Part shown: one piece after another, positions 9,996 through 17,582 of the stretch | How the letters are laid out: each line of letters starts with the position of its first letter | How positions within the stretch are numbered: the stretch's first letter is position 1 | Assembly (NCBI RefSeq): GCF_004123795.1 | Contig: NZ_MSSM01000005.1 | Coordinates: 124,001-188,000, forward strand | DNA from: Lacticaseibacillus chiayiensis | GTDB taxonomy: Bacteria; Bacillota; Bacilli; Lactobacillales; Lactobacillaceae | Length of the DNA: 64,000 bases | Reading direction: 5' to 3' | The notes under the pieces: model-generated | Told to the model about the DNA's origin: nothing | What the model saw: only the letters and a program-made list of their open reading frames with translations | The model's database searches: none | Translations under genes and position numbers: made by a program

Positions 9996-10376
9996 ATGCG
10001 TATGTCAAACTTGAAAACATTTCGTCCTGTTTGGTTAACGCCAGTCATCATAGCAGGTACATCGGCACTTATCTACCACCGGCTCTATTACCATACCATC
10101 CCAAACCGGCTCTTAGCTGTCATGAAAGCCGGATTTGTCAGCCTTGGAACAATCGAAAGTAGTTGGATCAACATGTATCCGACAACCATCAAAACGGCAG
10201 CCGATCAGCACGTCCGGGTCTATACAGGCGGCTTAACCATTCACAATAACCAAACACGTCAGCAATTTGAATTTGCCGTTCAACCAGATGGCACGTTATG
10301 GCGACTCAGTCGGCATGTCAGGTCAACCGCTAAAAATGCGCAACCAATTCGTAAATTCGACCACCGTCTGCGCTGA
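9996..10376 (+). CDS. Small membrane-anchored protein, YtzB/PepSY-like position
   Basis: A predicted 126-residue protein. The start is ATG 9996, five bases after AAGAGGGG; longer in-frame ATGs at 9951 and 9972 lack such a site. A hydrophobic segment at residues ~14-28 suggests one membrane anchor. The remainder (~40-110) is soluble, with the pattern of a single PepSY-type alpha/beta unit ending in a [14 protein letters not shown] strand pair. In Bacillus a PepSY-domain protein (YtzB) occupies the comparable position between ytpP and trmB, which supports but does not prove this assignment. Its last 47 bases overlap the 3' end of trmB on the other strand. Confidence 0.6.
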   Translation: MRMSNLKTFRPVWLTPVIIAGTSALIYHRLYYHTIPNRLLAVMKAGFVSLGTIESSWINMYPTTIKTAADQHVRVYTGGLTIHNNQTRQQFEFAVQPDGTLWRLSRHVRSTAKNAQPIRKFDHRLR

Positions 10377-10968
10377 ATTTCTCCTCGTATTCAGTCGGCA
10401 CATTATCGGTAACGCGTTTGTCATGGTGCACGTCCAATGAGACCAGTTCAAACGTCATCCCAAAATTATTCAAGCTGACTAACGAGTATTCAAAGAAACC
10501 CTGATTGTCGGTTTTAAACTGCAATAACGCGTTTGGCTTCATAATCGCCTGGTACTGGCTTAAAAAATTACGATACGTCAGCCGCCTTTTTTCGTGTCGA
10601 GTTTTTGGCCACGGATCGGAAAAATTAAGAAACAAGCCGCTAATTTCGCTATCGTCAAAATAATCAGTTAAATCAGCGCCGTCCCCTAAAACGAGTTGTA
10701 GGTTTGGCAATTTTAAAGCCACTTGTTTCTTCAAAATCATCGCAATCGCAGCTTCTTGTAGTTCTAAGGCGATGAAATTATGTTCTGGATGTGCTTGGGC
10801 CATAGCAACAATGAATTGACCCTTGCCGGAGCCGACTTCAAGATATAGTGGTTGTTCCTTATCAAATCGCGTCTGCCATTGACTGGCCATGTTTTCAGGC
10901 CGCACGAGGATCAATTCAGGGTGTGCGGCAATTAATGGCTTGGCCCAAGTTTTGTTACGTAATCGCAT
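10330..10968 (-). CDS. trmB: tRNA (guanine-N7-)-methyltransferase
   Basis: TrmB makes m7G46 in the variable loop of tRNAs, using SAM. The 212 residues are the usual length. Visible features are the SAM-binding motif [10 protein letters not shown] (~42-51), FIALEL (~65-70), the diagnostic [16 protein letters not shown] block (~117-132) and the C-terminal [11 protein letters not shown]. Its 3' end overlaps the convergent small membrane protein gene by 47 bp. It lies downstream of the YtmP-type kinase gene, as in Bacillus, but a hairpin separates the two. Confidence 0.96.
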   Translation of the reverse strand: MRLRNKTWAKPLIAAHPELILVRPENMASQWQTRFDKEQPLYLEVGSGKGQFIVAMAQAHPEHNFIALELQEAAIAMILKKQVALKLPNLQLVLGDGADLTDYFDDSEISGLFLNFSDPWPKTRHEKRRLTYRNFLSQYQAIMKPNALLQFKTDNQGFFEYSLVSLNNFGMTFELVSLDVHHDKRVTDNVPTEYEEKFSADGGRIYELVAHF

Positions 10969-11023
10969 TGGTATCTTTCCTTATCTTTGAGTGTTGTCTA
11001 CAGTATTGGTTTACGCTCACATA

Positions 11024-11067
11024 AGCAAAAGACCTGTGACAAGACTGATTGCCAAAGGTCTTTTGCT
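11024..11067 (-). terminator. Hairpin between the YtmP-type gene and trmB
   Basis: A perfect 12-bp inverted repeat (11024-11035 with 11056-11067) with a 20-nt loop lies 24 bases after the kinase stop. Its arms are T/A-rich, but no clear T run follows on the minus strand, so termination may be partial. Confidence 0.5.
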
Positions 11068-11090
11068 TTACTGCATCTTACGCCATTTTA

Positions 11091-11864
11091 TTAATGTGCT
11101 GATTGTAATGTTTCGAACTGGCGCAAGACTTGAGCCACTTCGTCTGACCGTTTATGCAGTGCGGCAGTCTTCATATCGCTTAATAAATGCAGATCGCCGT
11201 ACCAATAAAGGCGATGTTGCAACTGCTCATCAACGGTTGCCTCATAAGCTGCCAGGAACGCCGGCCAAGTGTCGCGGTTACCATAATGCGCCATAACGTC
11301 GGCGAGGTCGTATGCCGGATCACCTAACGCGACCTGCTCCCAGTCAACCAAGTAAAGCCGACCGTTTGCACGAAGCCAGTTTTTGTGATTCAAATCACCG
11401 TGGCAGACACTTTGCACGGTCACTCGCGGTACCCAACGCTCTAAATCCATCAACGCCCGCTGTACCTGAGGTTGCGCTGCAAGATTTTCCGGAAAATCAT
11501 GTAACAGGTCTTGTCTTAATCGATCAGGATCCAATACCTGTCCGCCAACTTGCCGAAGCATGCGTTTTAACAAACTCGAATGATGCACCTTGGCTAACAT
11601 TCTAGCAACGACCGGCTGCATCATTTGCCCGCGGGTCAACGTTTCGCCGTCTAGCCATTCTTGTGCGGTTAGCACATCGCCGGTACTGACGCGGCGTGTC
11701 CATAGCAACCGCGGGGTAATGTGTTCAACTGAAAGTGCCGCAAGAAATGGCGAAGCGTTACGTTTAAGGAAATACTTTTGATTCGCATAAACCCCAAGAA
11801 ACGCACTTCCGGTGGCACCGCCTGCAGGCTGCAGGGACCACCCGGCATCTAATTCAAACTCCAT
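11091..11864 (-). CDS. ytmP: Aminoglycoside-phosphotransferase/choline kinase-like protein (YtmP)
   Basis: A 257-residue protein with the kinase-like fold of the APH/ChoK family. The catalytic loop is visible as CHGDLNHKNWL (~160-170), followed by LVDWEQ (~177-182, the metal-binding aspartate) and DPAYDLADVM. The start is ATG 11864, eight bases after AAGGAG; the GTG two codons earlier sits too close to that site. Position between ecsB and trmB matches Bacillus ytmP next to trmB. The substrate is unknown; antibiotic resistance should not be inferred from the family name. Confidence 0.85.
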   Translation of the reverse strand: MEFELDAGWSLQPAGGATGSAFLGVYANQKYFLKRNASPFLAALSVEHITPRLLWTRRVSTGDVLTAQEWLDGETLTRGQMMQPVVARMLAKVHHSSLLKRMLRQVGGQVLDPDRLRQDLLHDFPENLAAQPQVQRALMDLERWVPRVTVQSVCHGDLNHKNWLRANGRLYLVDWEQVALGDPAYDLADVMAHYGNRDTWPAFLAAYEATVDEQLQHRLYWYGDLHLLSDMKTAALHKRSDEVAQVLRQFETLQSAH

Positions 11865-12071
11865 AGGCACTACTCCTTATATCTGGCCGCAGGAATGGTT
11901 CTAGTCATCAAAAAGACACTCCCAGGCGCTCGTGCGTCCACGTTTCATATTACTAAGTTGCGATTTGCCCGTCAAGACCGATTGCCAATCAAAGCTTTCA
12001 CGACGAAATACGCAGGCTTTTCATTTTCCACTGAACGTTATGGCTAACTCGGAGCTGTCAACCAATCAGGA

Positions 12072-13286
12072 TTAAACCATGACGCGATGCTGTTTTAAAC
12101 GCATGCGCGCGTACCAGCGAGTAAACGCCCAGACAAAAAGTCCGCCGCCGATGAAAATTGACCCTGCTGCCACCCATTGCAACCGAATAAGTGTCACAAG
12201 CGTAAATGCCAGCACTTCAATCAACAGTAAAACCGTTAACAGCCGCTCAAATGCAGCTGGTTTCTGCTCAGGTCCCACGGGATACAAATGGACAAAAACA
12301 ATATCATCATACTGATAATAAAACGGTAACAGTTGGAACCCGACCATGTAAAGAAACAAGATAGCAAAGCCCAGTACCAGCCACCATGGCGACAAAACGG
12401 CCACAATCACGGCACCGATGACGAGTAAACGCAAATACAAACCAAGATATTCACCGCCGCGTAAAAAGCCGCGTAAATACAAGAATAGCCAAGTCGTTGT
12501 CTGTTGTGGCTTGACAAGTTTCAACAAGCCATCCAGATACCGGCGCCGGTGAACGCTGTTGGCCAAGCCAGGCACATCGGTAAAGAGATTGTAAAACCGA
12601 TACACGCGTCCCATGCGTGCATCTTCCAGGCTGACTAAGGCGGAAAAATTCAAGCGTCCGTGTTCGAGCACTGATTTTAATTGCCACCTAAAAACAAGAT
12701 TCAAGATAAACGCCACTAAAAGTGTCATGGCAGGATGAACATAAAACCCACCAAACAAGGCAATGAACGCAATGATCAACAGTAAGAGCCGCTGATGATG
12801 CCAGCGAATCGGCAAATGATACCGCTGTAAAAACTGCAACCATAAATCAAGGTCCTTGAACAGCCAAAGCGCTAGGAGCAAGGCTATCGTTGCACTGGCC
12901 GGATCCTGGCCGAGCTGGGCGAACAAAGGCCACATTGCTAAACCTGTAAATGTCAAAAGGGTGCCAGGCAGGATCATGCTATAACGACGCGCCCTTAACA
13001 AGTAAACTTTAAAAGCTTCGGCTTTTGGCAATAGAAAGATTTGATCCGGCGCTTCCGCAAGCGTGGCTAATTGACCAAAGCTAAGAAAACCGGCAAAAAT
13101 CAGTGCCATCCCTAATGCAAGCCATCCAGACGGTTGCAACGTTTTGACAACTTGACTATATGCATACAACGCCCCGCCAAACAAAATCAGCAAAATCAAA
13201 ACGAAATGATCATTAAACACCAACCGCAAATATTTTTGCTGTTCTTGCACATGTTGGCGGAGGCGTGTTCGCCATAACTTGATCAT
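12072..13286 (-). CDS. ecsB: ABC transporter membrane subunit EcsB
   Basis: A 404-residue integral membrane protein with about eight or more hydrophobic segments in pairs (first near ~28-45 and ~55-75, last near ~340-390) separated by basic loops. Its ATG overlaps the ecsA stop by four bases, so the two are coupled. In Bacillus the EcsAB exporter affects secretion, processing of exported proteins and site-2 protease (RasP) activity. Here ecsAB is divergent from hit-ytxH-prsA, the same neighbourhood as in Bacillus, which supports a link to protein secretion. Confidence 0.92.
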   Translation of the reverse strand: MIKLWRTRLRQHVQEQQKYLRLVFNDHFVLILLILFGGALYAYSQVVKTLQPSGWLALGMALIFAGFLSFGQLATLAEAPDQIFLLPKAEAFKVYLLRARRYSMILPGTLLTFTGLAMWPLFAQLGQDPASATIALLLALWLFKDLDLWLQFLQRYHLPIRWHHQRLLLLIIAFIALFGGFYVHPAMTLLVAFILNLVFRWQLKSVLEHGRLNFSALVSLEDARMGRVYRFYNLFTDVPGLANSVHRRRYLDGLLKLVKPQQTTTWLFLYLRGFLRGGEYLGLYLRLLVIGAVIVAVLSPWWLVLGFAILFLYMVGFQLLPFYYQYDDIVFVHLYPVGPEQKPAAFERLLTVLLLIEVLAFTLVTLIRLQWVAAGSIFIGGGLFVWAFTRWYARMRLKQHRVMV

Positions 13287-14014
13287 GCTTTTTCCTCCGT
13301 CATCTTCATGTAAATATCATCCAGACTGCCGTCCTGCAAACCAAATTGTTGCTTCAGGGAGGCCATGTCGCCGGTTGCCCGTACTTTTCCAGATTTGATC
13401 AACACAAACTCGTCAGCATACTGCTGGGCGGTTGCCAAAATATGCGTTGACATGAGAACCGATGCACCTTGCTGCTTTTTAGCCGTAACAATGTCCAAAA
13501 GATCATGAATGGCCAATGGATCAAGGCCGGTAAACGGTTCGTCGATGATAAACAACTGGGCATGCGTCATAAAAGCGGCCACAATCATCACTTTTTGCTG
13601 CATCCCTTTTGAAAATTTAGCCGGGAACCAGTCCAGTTTGTTATCCAGTCGGAACCGCTTCAACATCGCATCGGCTTCGCGCCAGGCCGCGTCTTTATCG
13701 AGGTCGTAAGCCATGATCGTCATGTCAAGATGCTCGCGCAGCGTCAACTCGGGATAAAGTACCGGCGTTTCCGGTACATAAGCCAGGCCAGCACGAAAAC
13801 CGGTTGGATCGGTTTTGAGCGTTTTGCCATCTAAGTCAATCGTGCCGGTTTGGGGCGTCAATAAACCGATAATATGTTTAATAGTTGTCGACTTACCTGC
13901 CCCATTAAGGCCAATCAAGCCGACAATTTTGCCTGAAGGTACCGTGAAGCTGACATCTTTGAGAATCGTTAAATTGCCGTAACCGCCAGTGAGTCCATCA
14001 ATTGTTAAAGTCAT
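13283..14014 (-). CDS. ecsA: ABC transporter ATP-binding subunit EcsA
   Basis: A 243-residue ATPase. The Walker A is GLNGAGKST (~35-43), the signature is FSKGMQQK (~139-146), the Walker B is LFIIDEPFTGLD and the H-loop lies in MSTHIL. The ribosome binding site before ATG 14014 is weak (GGTAAG immediately upstream). It is the first gene of the leftward ecsAB unit and is divergent from hit across 97 bases. Confidence 0.95.
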   Translation of the reverse strand: MTLTIDGLTGGYGNLTILKDVSFTVPSGKIVGLIGLNGAGKSTTIKHIIGLLTPQTGTIDLDGKTLKTDPTGFRAGLAYVPETPVLYPELTLREHLDMTIMAYDLDKDAAWREADAMLKRFRLDNKLDWFPAKFSKGMQQKVMIVAAFMTHAQLFIIDEPFTGLDPLAIHDLLDIVTAKKQQGASVLMSTHILATAQQYADEFVLIKSGKVRATGDMASLKQQFGLQDGSLDDIYMKMTEEKA

Positions 14015-14111
14015 CTTACCAGTCCCAATCTGTATAATTTCAGTTAGGGATATGATAGCATGAAATCAAGGTTTCTATTAACAAAAGCGTAAGCAGAAAT
14101 GAGGCAAGGAC

Positions 14112-14546
14112 ATGATTGATTGCATTTTTTGTAAAATTGTTCGCAATGAGATTCCCAACGTTCCGGTTTATGAAGACGATGTTGTGAAGGCATTTTTGGA
14201 TATCACGCAAGTCACGCCGGGCCATACGCTAATTGTACCTAAGAAACACGTTCCCGATATTTTTGCCTATGATACCGATTTGGCCGCCGCAGTCTTTGAG
14301 CGGGTTCCTAAAATTGCCCGAGCGATTAAGGCAAGCAATCCGGCCATCAAAGGCATGAACATTCTGAACAATAACGGCAAAGTTGCTTATCAAAGCGTCT
14401 TTCATTCACATATCCACTTGATTCCGCGTTACGGCGATCAAGACGATTTCGGTATGCATTTCGGTGATCACAGCGCTCAATATGACAATGCCAAGCTCGA
14501 GGCAGTCGCTGCCAAAATTCGGAACCAGTTGGAGGCACAAGCATGA
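14112..14546 (+). CDS. hit: HIT family protein
   Basis: A 144-residue histidine-triad nucleotide-binding protein (HINT branch), expected to hydrolyse nucleoside phosphoramidates or similar adenylated compounds. The triad H98-S-H100-I-H102 followed by LIPR is intact, and the N-terminal CIFC (residues 4-7) is typical. An AAGG/GAGG site precedes the ATG. It is divergent from ecsA and overlaps the YtxH-type gene by four bases, the arrangement found in Bacillus (hit-yhaH). Confidence 0.95.
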   Translation: MIDCIFCKIVRNEIPNVPVYEDDVVKAFLDITQVTPGHTLIVPKKHVPDIFAYDTDLAAAVFERVPKIARAIKASNPAIKGMNILNNNGKVAYQSVFHSHIHLIPRYGDQDDFGMHFGDHSAQYDNAKLEAVAAKIRNQLEAQA

Positions 14547-14902
14547 AATTTCGCCATGGTTTATTGTTAGGCGCAGTTGTCGGCACCCTTTACGGATTAT
14601 TGACGGCCAAAAAATCCGGCCCACAACGGCAACGCGAAATCGCTGCATATTTCAATGGCATTGCCACGGGCGTCACTCAGGTTCGTCACAGTATTAACCG
14701 CCTCAGTCAAACCTTAACAAACCTGTCTGTCGAAGTTGATCAAACGCTCAAGCCGGCCATGAAGGATATTACTAACAGCGTTGAAACGTTCGAATTCGAA
14801 ACGGCGCCACGCACCGCAGCGATTCAGGAACATGTCGACAAGATCAACGAGGCGGTCAACGAACTCGGCACCAAACCACCGACGTCTACAGATAAACCTT
14901 AA
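14543..14902 (+). CDS. YtxH-like small membrane-associated protein (YhaH position)
   Basis: A 119-residue protein. A glycine-rich hydrophobic N-terminus (GLLLGAVVGTLYGLL, residues ~6-20) is followed by a basic stretch and a long helical, probably coiled-coil region to ~110. This is the YtxH-like layout. It starts inside the hit stop (ATGA overlap) and precedes prsA, as yhaH does in Bacillus. The function is unknown. Confidence 0.85.
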   Translation: MKFRHGLLLGAVVGTLYGLLTAKKSGPQRQREIAAYFNGIATGVTQVRHSINRLSQTLTNLSVEVDQTLKPAMKDITNSVETFEFETAPRTAAIQEHVDKINEAVNELGTKPPTSTDKP

Positions 14903-14992
14903 CCAAAACATTGAAAATGCCATAGACATTTGTCGCCAAGCCGTGACGGATTATTGAAAGTTGTGTGAAGATCGGCGTTTGACGATAAGTTA

Positions 14993-15001
14993 TGGTATAG
15001 T
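14993..15001 (+). promoter_or_regulatory. Extended -10 promoter of prsA
   Basis: TGGTATAGT (14993-15001) is an extended -10 element about 47 bases before the prsA start. There is no good -35 at the matching distance; a TTGACG lies too close (11-bp spacing). Confidence 0.5.
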
Positions 15002-15048
15002 AGACGGCAGTGTTAACCGAAACTTTTTAGATTAGGATGTGTGATTGC

Positions 15049-15954
15049 ATGAAAAAATGGATTCTCGGCGTCGTCGGTTTGTTTGTAGCAGTGACCTTAG
15101 CAGGCTGTTCAAGCGGTACTGTTGCAAATATGAAAGGTGCCAAGATCACTAAAGATGAGTATTATAACGCCATGAAGAAGACCGCAACCGGTCAAGCGAC
15201 CTTACGTAATATGATCGTTTTAAAGGCGTTGGAACAACAGTACCCGAACAAAGTATCCGATAAGAAGGTCAACAGCCAGTTCAACAAGCTGAAGAAGCAA
15301 TATGGTTCTTCATTTGATTCCACGCTTGAACAAAATGGCTACACCGAATCAAGCTTCAAGGATCAGATTCGGACAACGTTATATTCAGAAGTTGCTTTAA
15401 GGGCAATGAAGAAGCCGACAACCAAACAGATCGAGGCTCAGTGGAAGAAGTATCAACCCAAGATTCAAGTGCAACATATCTTGGTTAAAACCGAAGATGA
15501 AGCTAAGCAGATCATTTCGGACTACCAAAAGGATCCAACCGAAAAGAACTTCGAAGCTTTAGCTAAGAAGAATTCTATCGACACAGGTACCAAGAATAAA
15601 GGCGGAAAATTGGCTGCCTTTGACAACACGGATACCAGCTTGGATTCAACCTTCAAGGCAGCGGCCTTTAAGCTCAAAAAAGCTGGTGATATCACGACGA
15701 CACCGGTTAAGACGCAATATGGTTACCATGTCATTCGTGCCATCTCCATCGGCAAGAAAGGCACTCTGAAGGAGCACAAGAAGGATCTGGAAAACCAGAT
15801 TTACACTTCATGGCAGAGTGACCCGACTGTGATGAACGATGTCATTGCTAAAGTCCTGAAGAAGGCTAATGTTTCCATCAAGGACAATGACCTTAAGGAT
15901 GTCCTATCAACCTACCTGAACAGCGGCTCAAGCAGTTCAAGCACTTCCAATTAA
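15049..15954 (+). CDS. prsA: Foldase lipoprotein PrsA (peptidyl-prolyl isomerase)
   Basis: PrsA is an extracytoplasmic membrane-anchored foldase for secreted proteins. The 301-residue protein has a lipoprotein signal peptide with lipobox LAGC (cysteine 20), a helical chaperone region, and a parvulin-type PPIase domain (~140-235) opening with IQVQHILVKTEDEA and ending with YGYHVIRA. A serine-rich tail closes it. ATG 15049 is chosen because it gives a standard signal peptide; an ATG four codons upstream has no ribosome binding site. Lysine-rich composition is typical. The hit-ytxH-prsA-yhaM order follows Bacillus. Confidence 0.96.
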   Translation: MKKWILGVVGLFVAVTLAGCSSGTVANMKGAKITKDEYYNAMKKTATGQATLRNMIVLKALEQQYPNKVSDKKVNSQFNKLKKQYGSSFDSTLEQNGYTESSFKDQIRTTLYSEVALRAMKKPTTKQIEAQWKKYQPKIQVQHILVKTEDEAKQIISDYQKDPTEKNFEALAKKNSIDTGTKNKGGKLAAFDNTDTSLDSTFKAAAFKLKKAGDITTTPVKTQYGYHVIRAISIGKKGTLKEHKKDLENQIYTSWQSDPTVMNDVIAKVLKKANVSIKDNDLKDVLSTYLNSGSSSSSTSN

Positions 15955-15970
15955 AAGCCTGTCTTAAAAA

Positions 15971-16017
15971 GTACACAAAAAGGCTCGCGCTGACATGGCG
16001 CGAGCCTTTTTGTGTAC
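15971..16017. terminator. Bidirectional terminator between prsA and yhaM
   Basis: A perfect 20-bp inverted repeat (15971-15990 with 15998-16017) and a 7-nt loop. Each arm carries a run of five A or T residues, so U-tracts are formed within the stem in both directions. It serves two convergent genes. Confidence 0.9.
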
Positions 16018-16052
16018 CTTTTGCTTTTTGAAAAGACATTTTGTTATTGAGA

Positions 16053-17030
16053 TCAATGCGGGTCTGGGAACGTCTGACCGTTCGTCGGTCGATAAAAACG
16101 CCGGTTATCCATGCCAAAAAGCCGTTCAGTAAATGCACCCGGATCAACGTGTTGGTAGGCGGTCGTCATCATATTGATGGAGGCATCCATTTCATCCAGC
16201 TCATGCAGCACCTGCGCCTCCAGTAACTGCGGACGAACCGGTGAGCCATACTCAAGCAATCCGTGATGGGCCAAAACCACATGCCGCAGCAACAACATGT
16301 CTTCCGCATTGATGTCAATTTTAAGCTGATGAGCAGCCAGCACGATTTGTTCGTCAATTAAAACAATGTGTCCGATTAAATTCCCGGAAACCGTATAATC
16401 CGTCGAAATTGGTCCACTCAATTCGATGGTTTTGCCTAAGTCATGCAAAATAGCGCCAGCATATAACAGACTTTTATTTAGACTCGAATACTGGGCAGTG
16501 ACATTTTTGGCTAATCGCAAAATACTCAACGTATGAAACGCCAAGCCGCCAGCAAACGCGTGATGATTCGACTTAGCTGCCGGATAACTAAAGAATGCCT
16601 TTTTATGATCGTTAATCAGTTTGCGGACGATTCGATTCCAGTTGGCGTTGGTGATCTCAAAAATAAAGCTATTCAGTTCCTCTTCCATGGCATTAGGTGC
16701 TTCCGGTGCCCGCTCGACGAAAGTTCTCGGGTCGTTGCCTTCTTCCTGCGTTGCAAGGCGCATTGAGTAAATCTTGATTTGCGGATTACCTTGGTATAGT
16801 TCACGTTTCCCGGATAGTTGAACAACCTCACCTGCTTTAAACTGGGCTATATCGTTAGCGGTCGCATCCCAAAACTTTCCAGAAATATGGCCAGAGTTAT
16901 CCTGGAAAATCATCGCAATAAATTTTTTGCCATTCTTGGCTACTCGAACTTCAGCCGATTTAATCAGCACGGGAAGCCGCACATCTTCTTCATTATGGTA
17001 ATCAAAAAGCCGTTTTGCCACGGTTGTCAC
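16053..17030 (-). CDS. yhaM: 3'-5' exoribonuclease YhaM
   Basis: A 325-residue protein with an N-terminal OB-fold nucleic-acid-binding domain (~18-95, VRVAKNGKKFIAMIFQDNSG pattern) and an HD-type metal phosphohydrolase domain: HHAFAGGLAFHT (~156-167) and ILHDLGK with H196-D197. This is the YhaM architecture; the enzyme trims 3' ends of RNA and single-stranded DNA with Mn or Co. GTG 17030 follows AAAGGA; a second GTG three codons later is also possible. It is convergent with prsA. Confidence 0.95.
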   Translation of the reverse strand: MTTVAKRLFDYHNEEDVRLPVLIKSAEVRVAKNGKKFIAMIFQDNSGHISGKFWDATANDIAQFKAGEVVQLSGKRELYQGNPQIKIYSMRLATQEEGNDPRTFVERAPEAPNAMEEELNSFIFEITNANWNRIVRKLINDHKKAFFSYPAAKSNHHAFAGGLAFHTLSILRLAKNVTAQYSSLNKSLLYAGAILHDLGKTIELSGPISTDYTVSGNLIGHIVLIDEQIVLAAHQLKIDINAEDMLLLRHVVLAHHGLLEYGSPVRPQLLEAQVLHELDEMDASINMMTTAYQHVDPGAFTERLFGMDNRRFYRPTNGQTFPDPH

Positions 17031-17122
17031 CTTTTCCTTTACTATACAAGCTAACTAAATCATACCGGTGTCAGTACCAAAGTACAAGAAAGGTCTCAGG
17101 CGATCGGCATATGCCGCCAAAA

Positions 17123-17154
17123 TAAAAAAGCCCCAGAGAATGTTCTCCGGAACC
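17123..17154 (-). terminator. Terminator after the PBP-YheA unit
   Basis: An imperfect GC-rich hairpin (17130-17154, a few mismatches) is followed on the minus strand by TTTTTTATTTT. It lies ~60 bases after the stop of the YheA-type gene. Confidence 0.6.
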
Positions 17155-17212
17155 TTTTTTCTAGTGCAGGTTACTAAACGAATTCAGCCCCTTCACCGAC
17201 CCAGTTAATGAA

Positions 17213-17560
17213 TCAAGGTTTGCTTTGATAAACATCAACAATTGGCTGGGAAATGATCTTATTCAGTTCGTCCATCATCTGTGACAGCCCTTGTTCCTTG
17301 GCCATCAGATTTTGGATCGGTTGGATGTCGCGCATCTTATCACCCAGTGTCTGCAGCGATTTCACTTCTTCATCGGTAAAATCCTGTCCCTTCATTGACT
17401 TTTGCTGCATCTCGTATTGTTTTTGCTGAAACTGCTGGAACAAACCGTAAGCAACGCTGTCCAGCTTCAACAGGTCAAAAGCCTTCTTGAGCTCCTGAAA
17501 TTCCTGAGTGTTCTTGATATCTTCCGCCATCTGATTAGCGGTGTCGTAAATGTTTGCCAT
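17213..17560 (-). CDS. yheA: YlbF/YheA/YmcA family protein (DUF964)
   Basis: A 115-residue all-helical protein with heptad-like leucine and glutamine patterns (AFDLLKLDSVAYGLFQQFQ, ~28-46), typical of the YheA/YlbF family. YlbF and YmcA are partners of RNase Y in Bacillus; YheA's own role is not defined. ATG 17560 has a GAGG site. It starts 22 bases after the class A PBP stop and is probably co-transcribed with it. Confidence 0.88.
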   Translation of the reverse strand: MANIYDTANQMAEDIKNTQEFQELKKAFDLLKLDSVAYGLFQQFQQKQYEMQQKSMKGQDFTDEEVKSLQTLGDKMRDIQPIQNLMAKEQGLSQMMDELNKIISQPIVDVYQSKP

Positions 17561-17582
17561 ACTTTACCTCACCTTTTCGAGC

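Noticed and set aside
11091-11864. Antibiotic resistance phosphotransferase
   Set aside because: The fold matches, but the neighbourhood is that of housekeeping YtmP; no evidence for drug modification.
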